Of a stretch of DNA of 5,445 nucleotides, positions 1 through 5,445 are shown one piece after another. Within the stretch, counting starts at the first letter, position 1. Every line of letters starts with the position of its first letter. The stretch is taken from assembly GCA_002373325.1 (NCBI GenBank), contig DFKI01000073.1, positions 1 through 5,445 of the forward strand, in the 5' to 3' direction. This DNA comes from Treponema sp. UBA3649. Lineage in GTDB: Bacteria; Spirochaetota; Spirochaetia; Treponematales; Treponemataceae. Under the pieces are notes generated by a model that did not search any database, was not told the DNA's origin, and saw nothing but the letters and a program-made list of their open reading frames with translations. Position numbers and translations under genes: made by a program.

Positions 1-117
1 AATACCTTATACCGCACTCCATGACTGATTGGCGCGGTTCTCACCGTAAATGAAAGCGGTTCCTCTTTTAGATTTTAGTTTCCCAAGTTTATTTTAGATT
101 TGCACTTGTCTTCTACA
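1..117 (+). repeat. Intergenic repeat, copy 1 (possibly continuing beyond the left edge)
   Basis: This stretch has no convincing gene. Positions 17-117 align without gaps to the reverse complement of 5030-5130; by hand count 72 of 101 bases match. Perfect blocks are CTCCATGA (17-24), CGCGGTTC (33-40), CCGTAAATGAAAGC (44-57) and TTCCTC (60-65), with CACTTG at 103-108. The first 16 bases also resemble the bases flanking copy 2, so the unit may begin at or before position 1. The 3' end lies 39 bp before the -10 box of the carB promoter. Function is unknown. It could be a miniature mobile element, a decayed gene remnant or a conserved upstream regulatory region. Confidence 0.75.
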
Positions 118-133
118 ACGGTTTGATACCCAC

Positions 134-162
134 TGTACAAAGTTTTGAAAAAGTTATATAAT
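134..162 (+). promoter_or_regulatory. Probable sigma70-type promoter for carB-dapF
   Basis: A perfect TATAAT (-10) lies at 157-162. TGTACA (134-139, four of six matches to TTGACA) lies exactly 17 bp upstream as a -35 candidate. The ten bases GTTATATAAT (153-162) are identical to those at the second promoter in this window (5302-5311). The predicted start of transcription is about 168-170, which places the first transcribed base about 10 nt before the hairpin at 179. The -10 call is strong; the -35 is only moderate. Confidence 0.6.
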
Positions 163-178
163 CCGACTAAATGTCAAC

Positions 179-213
179 GGGGACAGTGCTTAGAACGTGC
201 TGTCCCTTTTTTT
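179..213 (+). terminator. Intrinsic terminator or attenuator in the carB leader
   Basis: GGGACAG (180-186) pairs perfectly with CTGTCCC (200-206). The stem can be extended inward by two wobble pairs (187-199, 188-198) and C189-G197, leaving a 7-nt loop. Seven consecutive T bases follow (207-213), the classic rho-independent layout. No upstream gene is visible for it to end, although one could lie to the left of the window. Because it sits between the likely carB promoter and the carB start, it may attenuate carB. No obvious competing antiterminator or PyrR-type binding loop was recognised. Confidence 0.75.
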
Positions 214-288
214 AAACAAATCAGGGGAATTTGCAAAGTTTCTTCTATTATAGTGTGCATTTTCAAAGCGCAACCCCGGGTTTGTCAT

Positions 289-293
289 GGAGG
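289..293 (+). promoter_or_regulatory. Shine-Dalgarno site deciding the carB start
   Basis: GGAGG lies five bases before ATG at 299. An in-frame ATG at 287 overlaps this motif and has no ribosome-binding site of its own. Starting at 299 gives MPLNTNIHKV, a typical CarB beginning, so 299 is preferred over 287. Confidence 0.8.
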
Positions 294-298
294 AAAAG

Positions 299-3200
299 AT
301 GCCGTTAAACACAAACATCCACAAAGTCATGGTGATCGGAAGCGGTCCCATCATCATAGGACAGGCAGCGGAATTCGACTATGCGGGAAGCCAGGCCTGC
401 AAGGCACTTAAAGAGCAGGGACTTGAGGTTGTGCTCGTGAACTCCAATCCCGCGACTCTGATGACAGACCACACGATGGCGGACGCAATCTACATAGAGC
501 CTCTTATCCCGGCGACAATCCAGAGAATCATAGAAAAGGAAAAGCCCGACAGCATACTTTCATCCCTCGGAGGACAGACCGGACTCACACTCTGCATGGA
601 GCTTGCCAAAAGCGGATTTCTCGAAAGCCACAACGTGAGGCTCCTCGGCGCAAAACCTGAGACCATAGACAAGGCGGAGGACAGGCAGCTTTTCAAGGAC
701 ACGATGGAGTCCATAGGCGAGCCCTGCATTCCCTCCAAGGTCGTGACTGATTTTGACGACGCGTACAATTTTGTCCACAATGAGATCGGATTTCCCGCAA
801 TCATCAGACCGGCATTTACCCTGGGAGGAACCGGGGGAGGAATCGCACACAATGACGCGGAGCTGGATGAGATTGCGCACAACGGACTTCACCGATCCCC
901 GATCCACCAAATCCTCGTGGAAAAGTGCATAAGCGGATGGAAGGAAATTGAGTTCGAGGTGATGAGGGACTCAAGCGGAAACGTGCTCACGGTCTGTTCC
1001 ATGGAAAACTTCGATCCGGTCGGAGTCCACACGGGTGACTCAATCGTAATCGCGCCTGCCGTGACACTCAGCGACAAAGAGTATCAGATGCTCCGTTCAG
1101 CCGCACTCAACATAATCAGCTCGCTCGGCATGGAGGGTGGATGCAACTGTCAGTTCGCCCTGAACCCGGACACTTTTGAATACGCAGTGATTGAGGTAAA
1201 CCCAAGGGTCTCCCGCTCATCGGCTCTCGCATCAAAGGCAACCGGATATCCCATCGCAAAAGTGGCCACGCTGATTGCAATCGGTTACAATCTGGATGAG
1301 ATTCCGAACTTCGTCACTAAAAAAACCGCCGCTTGTTTCGAGCCTGTCCTTGATTACGTGGTCGTAAAAATGCCGAAGTTCCCCTTCGATAAATTCGTCT
1401 ACGCAAAAAGGACCCTTGGCACTCAGATGAAAGCAACCGGAGAAGTTATGTCGATCGGCCACAATTTTGAAATGGCTTTGATGAAGGCGGTGCGTGGTGC
1501 GGAAGTCGGAGTTGATTCCTTGAACCTGCCCCTCTTTGAAGAAGAAAGCGATTCCGACATCAAAAGGCGTGTGGGTGAATGTACCGACCAGAGGCTTTTT
1601 GCAATCTTCCAGGCACTGAAACGGAAAATCATGTCGGTGGACGAAATTCATTCAGTCACGAAAATTGACAAGTGGTTTTTGAGCCATCTGGAAAATCTTT
1701 CAAAAATGGAAGCTGATTTCGGAGAGATAAAAAAAACCGGCGGCGCACTCAGCGTGGAAAAATATCTTGCGGCAAAAAAATACGGCTATCCAGACAAAGT
1801 GATTGAGCGTCTTTCGGGTGTAAAAATCCCTGGTGGAAGCGGAGTGCTTAAAGAAAAGGATGCTGCCCTGAATCTTGCAAGGGAGGGAAAGCTCTCTCAC
1901 ATTTTCGCGTCCTACAAAATGGTGGACACTTGCGCGGGTGAGTTCAACGCGGAGACTCCATATTTTTACAGCGGATATTCTTCGGAAAACGAAGCGGCGG
2001 ATTTTTTGAAGGAAATGCACGGCAAACAAAACAATCCTCCGTCGAAGGGAACCGTCATTGTCCTTGGAAGCGGACCTATCAGAATCGGACAGGGAATTGA
2101 GTTCGACTATGCGAGCGTCCAGTGCGTATGGGCACTTAAGAAACTCGGCTATGAGGTCGTCACAATCAACAACAACCCGGAGACCGTCTCCACTGATTTT
2201 GACACGAGCGACAGACTTTACTTCGAGCCGCTTACCCCCGAGGATGTGATGGACATAATCCACACGGAAAACCCGATCGGAGTTGTGGTCGCTTTCGGTG
2301 GACAGACCGCAATCAAGCTCACGAAATTTTTGGACGAGCAGGGAATCAGGATTTTGGGAACATCAGCTGATTCAATCGACCTTGCCGAGGACCGCGAGAG
2401 ATTCGAGGAACTATGCGACAAATTGGGAATCAATAAGCCGAAGGGACTCACCGTGTTTACTTTGGAAGAGGCCCTCTCCGCTGCGGAAAACATCGGATAT
2501 CCAGTGCTTTTAAGGCCTTCCTACGTGCTTGGCGGACAGAACATGATAATCGCTTTCAACGAAGCCGACGTTAGGGAATACATGAAAATCATCCTTTCGC
2601 AGGGCATTGAGAATCCGGTGCTGATTGACAAATACATGCAGGGAACGGAGCTTGAGGTTGATGCAATCTGTGACGGAGAGGACATACTCATTCCCGGAAT
2701 CATGGAGCACATCGAGCGGACGGGAATCCACTCCGGGGACAGCATCGCGGTTTATCCAAGCTGGAACCTGAACGACATCATCCGTGAAAAAATCATCATG
2801 CAGAGCAAAAATCTTGCGCTGGCACTTGGAACACGCGGACTCGTGAATATCCAGTATCTGATTTACAACAACGACCTCTATATAATAGAAGTAAACCCGC
2901 GCTCAAGCAGAACGGTTCCATACATCAGCAAAGTGACCGGAGTTCCGATGGTTCTTCTTGCGACCCGCGCCATGCTCGGTGAAAAAGTACGCGACATGGG
3001 ATTCGGAACTGGTCTTTACAGGAATCCTCCGTATTTTGCTGTGAAGGTTCCCGTGTTCAGTTTTGAAAAGCTCATGGATGTGGATACGCACTTAGGACCT
3101 GAGATGAAATCCACCGGAGAGGTTTTGGGCATCGCTTCCACAATGGAGGAGGCAATCTTCAAGGGACTCATCGCGGCAGGATATAAAATCACAAGACCGG

Positions 3201-4549
3201 GAGCCGCAGAGAACAAGGGACGTGTTCCGGGCATCCTTTTCAGCGTGAGAAAAACCGACCGCTACGAGCTTCCTGATTTGGCGCGCAAATTTTATGACAT
3301 GGGATTCGCACTTTACGCGACGGAAGGAAACGCCGAGACGCTTCGTGATTTCGGCATGGAAGTAACCGTAGTCAACAAAATCCATGAGAACCCTGACGAC
3401 AATCTTCTTACGGTTCTGGACTCCGGCAAGATTGATTACGTGGTCTCAACTTCCGCAAAGGGACGCGACCCACATTCGGACTCCGTGAAGATGCGCCGCC
3501 ATGCCGTTGAAAAGGACATTCCTTGTCTTACTGCGATCGACACCGCAAATGCAGTCGCCAACTGTCTCAAGAGCAAGTACAATGCGGAGAATGTGGAGCT
3601 TGTGAACATCAACGAGCTGCGTGACACAAAACAGACCCTGCGTTTCTGCAAGATGGACTCCACCGGAAATGACTTTATCGTAATCAACGCGATGAACGAG
3701 GAGGTGAACAATCCTGCGGGACTTGCGGTTCGTCTTTGTGAGAGGATGAACGGAGGAATCGGAGCAGACTCACTCGTGCTGATTGAAAGGAGCCGCAAAG
3801 CTGATGCCAAGATGCGCTTTTTCAACAGGGACGGAAGCGAGGGACGCATGGCAGGAAACGCAATCCGTTGTGTGGGAAAATATCTTTACGACAACGACAT
3901 AAACGGAATCACCGAAAAGCACGGAAGAAAAACAGACGCGACCGAGACAATCACCATCGAGACAGAGGCTGGCATAAAGACTCTCGTGCTCTACAAACAG
4001 AACGGAAAGGTCTCCTCAGTTTCCGTTGACATGGGCTCCCCGATTTTTGAGGCCGAAAAGATTCCCGTCCTTCTTAAAGAAAGCTACGTCGCAATCTCAA
4101 AGGACTCTCCACTTTTACCAAGCAAGGCCGTGTGCAATCAGAAGATTTCAGTCGCTGGAAATGAGTATTCCGTCACCGCAGTAAACGTGGGAAATCCTCA
4201 CTGCGTCGTCTTCAGCAAGTTCGTTGACAAGGAGCCGCTTGAAAAAATTGGACCCCTGTTCGAGACCCATCCGCTTTTCCCGAACCGGACCAATACGGAA
4301 TTTGTGCGCGTGGTCGGACCGAACGAACTCAAGCTCAGGACATGGGAAAGGGGCAACGGAGAGACGCTCGCTTGTGGAACAGGTGCATGTGCCGCCGTGG
4401 TCGCCGCAGTTCTGAACGGATTCTGTCCCTTGAACCAGGACGTGACGGTGAGGGTGCGCGGAGGAACTCTTCACGTAAAGTACACGGGAGAGACAGTCTA
4501 CCTTACAGGAGGAACCACGACCTGCTACGAAGGAAGCGTGGAGATTTGA
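299..4549 (+). CDS. carB: Carbamoyl-phosphate synthase large chain fused to a diaminopimelate epimerase-like domain (CarB-DapF)
   Basis: The product is a 1416-aa cytosolic fusion (numbered from ATG 299). Residues 1 to about 1095 are a full CarB, which makes carbamoyl phosphate from bicarbonate, ammonia delivered by CarA and two ATP. Visible parts are the first dinucleotide-like motif GSGPIIIGQ (14-22), ATP-grasp 1 with RPAFTLGGTGGG (170-181) and IEVNPR (298-303), an oligomerisation region (about 400-550), the repeated motif GSGPIRIGQ (590-598), ATP-grasp 2 with RPSYVLGGQN (739-748) and IEVNPRSSR (863-871), and a C-terminal MGS-like allosteric domain (about 970-1092). E. coli CarB is about 1073 aa. 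After a linker of roughly 20 residues, a DapF-like domain (about 1113-1416) follows with no stop and no evident internal ribosome-binding site. A GNAT gene follows 4 bases later. The CarB half appears intact; the DapF half lacks one catalytic cysteine. carA is absent from the window. Confidence 0.95.
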   Translation: MPLNTNIHKVMVIGSGPIIIGQAAEFDYAGSQACKALKEQGLEVVLVNSNPATLMTDHTMADAIYIEPLIPATIQRIIEKEKPDSILSSLGGQTGLTLCMELAKSGFLESHNVRLLGAKPETIDKAEDRQLFKDTMESIGEPCIPSKVVTDFDDAYNFVHNEIGFPAIIRPAFTLGGTGGGIAHNDAELDEIAHNGLHRSPIHQILVEKCISGWKEIEFEVMRDSSGNVLTVCSMENFDPVGVHTGDSIVIAPAVTLSDKEYQMLRSAALNIISSLGMEGGCNCQFALNPDTFEYAVIEVNPRVSRSSALASKATGYPIAKVATLIAIGYNLDEIPNFVTKKTAACFEPVLDYVVVKMPKFPFDKFVYAKRTLGTQMKATGEVMSIGHNFEMALMKAVRGAEVGVDSLNLPLFEEESDSDIKRRVGECTDQRLFAIFQALKRKIMSVDEIHSVTKIDKWFLSHLENLSKMEADFGEIKKTGGALSVEKYLAAKKYGYPDKVIERLSGVKIPGGSGVLKEKDAALNLAREGKLSHIFASYKMVDTCAGEFNAETPYFYSGYSSENEAADFLKEMHGKQNNPPSKGTVIVLGSGPIRIGQGIEFDYASVQCVWALKKLGYEVVTINNNPETVSTDFDTSDRLYFEPLTPEDVMDIIHTENPIGVVVAFGGQTAIKLTKFLDEQGIRILGTSADSIDLAEDRERFEELCDKLGINKPKGLTVFTLEEALSAAENIGYPVLLRPSYVLGGQNMIIAFNEADVREYMKIILSQGIENPVLIDKYMQGTELEVDAICDGEDILIPGIMEHIERTGIHSGDSIAVYPSWNLNDIIREKIIMQSKNLALALGTRGLVNIQYLIYNNDLYIIEVNPRSSRTVPYISKVTGVPMVLLATRAMLGEKVRDMGFGTGLYRNPPYFAVKVPVFSFEKLMDVDTHLGPEMKSTGEVLGIASTMEEAIFKGLIAAGYKITRPGAAENKGRVPGILFSVRKTDRYELPDLARKFYDMGFALYATEGNAETLRDFGMEVTVVNKIHENPDDNLLTVLDSGKIDYVVSTSAKGRDPHSDSVKMRRHAVEKDIPCLTAIDTANAVANCLKSKYNAENVELVNINELRDTKQTLRFCKMDSTGNDFIVINAMNEEVNNPAGLAVRLCERMNGGIGADSLVLIERSRKADAKMRFFNRDGSEGRMAGNAIRCVGKYLYDNDINGITEKHGRKTDATETITIETEAGIKTLVLYKQNGKVSSVSVDMGSPIFEAEKIPVLLKESYVAISKDSPLLPSKAVCNQKISVAGNEYSVTAVNVGNPHCVVFSKFVDKEPLEKIGPLFETHPLFPNRTNTEFVRVVGPNELKLRTWERGNGETLACGTGACAAVVAAVLNGFCPLNQDVTVRVRGGTLHVKYTGETVYLTGGTTTCYEGSVEI
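3638..4549 (+). other. dapF: DapF-like domain of the fusion, first catalytic Cys replaced by Ala
   Basis: This is the C-terminal part of the gene starting at 299. The family converts LL- to meso-diaminopimelate without PLP, using two cysteines that act as base and acid (Cys73 and Cys217 in Haemophilus influenzae). Recognisable elements, numbered from ATG 299, are TGNDF (1122-1126), NRDGSEG (1176-1182), GNPHCVVF (1298-1305), NRTNTEF (1329-1335) and ERGNGETLACGTGACAA (1350-1366). The second cysteine is present (Cys1359, TGT at 4373-4375). The usual M-C-G-N-G reads M-A-G-N-A, so Ala1185 (GCA at 3851-3853) replaces the first catalytic cysteine. The Cys in the following I-R-C is kept. At about 304 residues the domain is slightly longer than the usual 275 or so, with extra length in the middle. 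It may be a divergent active epimerase, an enzyme with altered chemistry or an inactive partner domain. Confidence 0.88.
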
Positions 4550-4553
4550 TTAT

Positions 4554-5015
4554 ATGATGGAAATACGACTTGCGAATAAAGAGGATTTTGATGCGGTGAG
4601 AAAAATCGTGCGGGACACAATCAATGATGTCTATCCGAAATATTATCCTTCGGGAGCGGTGCAGTTTTTCCTTGACCACCATTCGGACGAGTCAATCCGC
4701 GGCGACATCCTTGCCGGAAAGGTTTTCCTGATTGATGACGAGGGGAAAACAGCCGGAACCCTTACCGTCTCTGAAAATGAAATAGGGAGGCTCTTTGTCC
4801 TTCCAGAATTCCAGCACAGGGGCTACGGAAAGGCATTGCTTGATTTCGCCGAGGAAAAAATCGCACTCTCGCACGAAAACGCAATCATCCACGCCTCCCT
4901 TCCTGCAAAACCCATCTACCTTAAGCGCGGGTACCGGGAGATTGACTACATAATCGGCGAGACAGGCCACGGTGATTTTCTATGCCGCGATGTAATGGCA
5001 AAGCACCTGGGATAA
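4554..5015 (+). CDS. GNAT-family N-acetyltransferase, substrate unknown
   Basis: The product is a 153-aa single-domain soluble protein. GNAT enzymes move an acetyl group from acetyl-CoA to an amine. The acetyl-CoA-binding motif A is clear: the strand EIGRLFVLPEF (76-86) is followed by QHRGYG (87-92), which fits Q/R-x-x-G-x-G, and an amphipathic helix. A motif-B-like YLKRGYREI lies at 122-130. Length is normal for the family and no signal peptide or membrane segment is seen. The gene starts 4 bases after the carB-dapF stop; GGAG at 4540-4543 inside the end of that gene can serve as its ribosome-binding site. ATG 4554 is preferred over ATG 4557 on spacing. The tight spacing implies co-transcription and perhaps translational coupling. 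The substrate cannot be told from sequence alone. Confidence 0.85.
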   Translation: MMEIRLANKEDFDAVRKIVRDTINDVYPKYYPSGAVQFFLDHHSDESIRGDILAGKVFLIDDEGKTAGTLTVSENEIGRLFVLPEFQHRGYGKALLDFAEEKIALSHENAIIHASLPAKPIYLKRGYREIDYIIGETGHGDFLCRDVMAKHLG

Positions 5016-5029
5016 TATGCGAAAGAATC

Positions 5030-5150
5030 TGTATAAGGCAAGTGTAAATCAAAACAGTTATTGAAAAATCCCATTCGAAAGGAGGAAGTGCTTTCATTTA
5101 CGGCAGGAACCGCGTCACCGAATCATGGAGCACGGTAATAGGAATTGGAG
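5030..5150 (-). repeat. Intergenic repeat, copy 2 (inverted relative to copy 1)
   Basis: Read on the - strand, 5130-5030 matches copy 1 (17-117) in 72 of 101 ungapped positions. It shares a 14-base identical block (the complement of 5090-5103) and an 8-base identical block CTCCATGA (the complement of 5123-5130). Weaker similarity continues to about 5146. The element begins 15 bases after the stop of the GNAT gene. No gene is recognised here. Together with copy 3 it forms a long inverted repeat. Confidence 0.75.
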
Positions 5151-5260
5151 GTCGCTGTCGCTCCCTTCCGTGCAAATGCTTCGATGCCACGAACCCTGCC
5201 TCCATTGCAGCACTTCCTCAATCCATTGAGAATTTTCCATCTCTATTTATTGCACTTGCC
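5037..5260. repeat. Long imperfect palindrome made by copies 2 and 3
   Basis: The arms pair in register through GGCAAGTG (5037-5044) with CACTTGCC (5253-5260), GAGGAAGTGCT (5082-5092) with AGCACTTCCTC (5209-5219), GGCAGG (5102-5107) with CCTGCC (5195-5200), CGAA (5119-5122) with TTCG (5180-5183) and GCACGG (5130-5135) with CCGTGC (5168-5173), leaving a loop of about 32 bases. As RNA from read-through of the carB operon it could fold into a long interrupted hairpin. No T-run follows, so it is not a standard intrinsic terminator. Confidence 0.6.
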
Positions 5261-5268
5261 TTCTGCAT
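5151..5268 (+). repeat. Intergenic repeat, copy 3 (more diverged, same orientation as copy 1)
   Basis: Shared landmarks with copy 2, read in the repeat direction, are CCGTGC (5168-5173), TTCG (5180-5183), CCTGCC (5195-5200), AGCACTTCCTC (5209-5219) and CACTTGCCTT (5253-5262). The interval from AGCACTTCCTC to CACTTG is 4 bases shorter than in copies 1 and 2. The left boundary is approximate. Its 3' end lies just before the promoter of the trpB2-like gene, as copy 1 lies just before the carB promoter. Confidence 0.6.
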
Positions 5269-5282
5269 ATCCTCCTGTCCGT

Positions 5283-5311
5283 TTGACAAGCCGGGGATAT
5301 TGTTATATAAT
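5283..5311 (+). promoter_or_regulatory. Consensus sigma70-type promoter for the trpB2-like gene
   Basis: TTGACA (5283-5288) and TATAAT (5306-5311) are both perfect consensus boxes with an ideal 17-bp spacer. Transcription should begin at about 5317-5319, giving a leader of roughly 45 bases before the ATG at 5364. The ten bases ending in the -10 box are identical to those of the carB promoter. Confidence 0.85.
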
Positions 5312-5363
5312 GGTAGAAACATTAAAAATCGCTTTGAAAAAATGAGCAGAAAGGATTTGCGCT

Positions 5364-5445
5364 ATGTCAGAAAAAATTCCCTACAAAATCTACCTTGAAG
5401 AAGATGAGATGCCGAAGCAGTGGTACAACGTCCGTGCCGACATGA
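5364..5445 (+). CDS. TrpB2-like tryptophan synthase beta chain, N-terminus only
   Basis: Only 27 codons are inside the window; the gene runs off the right edge. The start is ATG 5364, with AAAGGA (5350-5355) as ribosome-binding site eight bases upstream. The visible residues begin MSEKIPYKIYLEEDEMP and contain KQWYNVRAD. The pattern of acidic residues, then MP-K-x-W-Y-N-V-x-A-D, is typical of the N-terminus of TrpB2-type (TrpB-like) PLP enzymes, which condense indole with serine to make tryptophan. The PLP lysine and the active-site core lie beyond the window, so the assignment rests on this short stretch. It has its own promoter and is not part of the carB operon. Confidence 0.7.
   Translation, partial: MSEKIPYKIYLEEDEMPKQWYNVRADM

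Noticed and set aside
231..254. A second promoter candidate after the hairpin (TTGCAA 231-236 with TATTAT 246-251 or TATAGT 249-254).
   Set aside because: The spacers are 9 or 12 bp, too short for sigma70, and no better -35 box is present; kept only as a remote possibility.
272..282. Palindrome AACCCCGGGTT just before the carB ribosome-binding site.
   Set aside because: The dyad leaves a one-base loop, so it is not a plausible hairpin, and no known operator was recognised.
287..298. ATG 287 as the start of the fusion gene.
   Set aside because: The GGAGG needed to initiate at ATG 299 begins within this ATG codon, and the four extra residues are not typical of CarB.
145..411. An 88-aa open frame starting at TTG 145 and running into the carB region.
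   Set aside because: It crosses the terminator hairpin, has no ribosome-binding site, overlaps carB in another frame and resembles no family; it is a shadow frame.
490..4474. Many antisense and alternate-frame open stretches of 60-190 codons across the fusion gene.
   Set aside because: They lie opposite or within a clearly conserved coding sequence and show no family features; they are by-products of its codon usage.
5030..5097. A short - strand frame from ATG 5097-5095 inside repeat copy 2, running into the GNAT gene.
   Set aside because: The equivalent ATG frame in copy 1 stops after 15 codons and no ribosome-binding site is evident, so peptide coding is not conserved between copies.
5145..5345. 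A 66-aa + strand frame from TTG 5145.
   Set aside because: It spans repeat copy 3 and the consensus promoter at 5283-5311 and lacks a recognisable family; probably chance.

Overview
The window looks like chromosomal DNA from a spirochaete of the Treponema type. I infer this from the protein character, recognised from memory and not by search: the carbamoyl-phosphate synthase large chain and the N-terminus of a TrpB2-like tryptophan synthase beta chain. Base composition is roughly balanced, and all recognisable genes lie on the + strand.

Layout: positions 1-298 are non-coding. They hold one copy of a roughly 100-120 bp intergenic repeat (1-117), a likely sigma70-type promoter (134-162) and, about 10 bp after the predicted transcription start, a strong intrinsic terminator or attenuator hairpin (179-213). 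Next comes one very long gene (299-4549, 1416 aa). It encodes a complete CarB (carbamoyl-phosphate synthase large chain, about 1,100 residues) fused in frame to a complete-length DapF-type diaminopimelate epimerase domain (about 300 residues). Four bases after its stop, a small GNAT acetyltransferase gene (4554-5015) follows and is probably co-transcribed. Positions 5016-5363 are non-coding and contain two further, head-to-head copies of the same repeat, which form a long imperfect palindrome, and then a consensus promoter (TTGACA, 17 bp, TATAAT). The window ends 27 codons into a trpB2-like gene that starts at 5364.

The genes touch three metabolic areas: carbamoyl phosphate for pyrimidine and arginine synthesis, diaminopimelate and lysine, and tryptophan. 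No metabolic step links the two halves of the fusion in a textbook pathway. The carA partner gene is not in the window.

The most notable points are (1) the CarB-DapF fusion itself, (2) the DapF domain having alanine where the family has the first catalytic cysteine (M-A-G-N instead of M-C-G-N) while keeping the second cysteine, (3) a three-copy intergenic repeat family, two copies of which sit at almost the same distance upstream of promoters with an identical GTTATATAAT -10 region, and (4) a terminator hairpin placed immediately after the carB promoter, overlapped exactly by a 14-codon near-leaderless reading frame.
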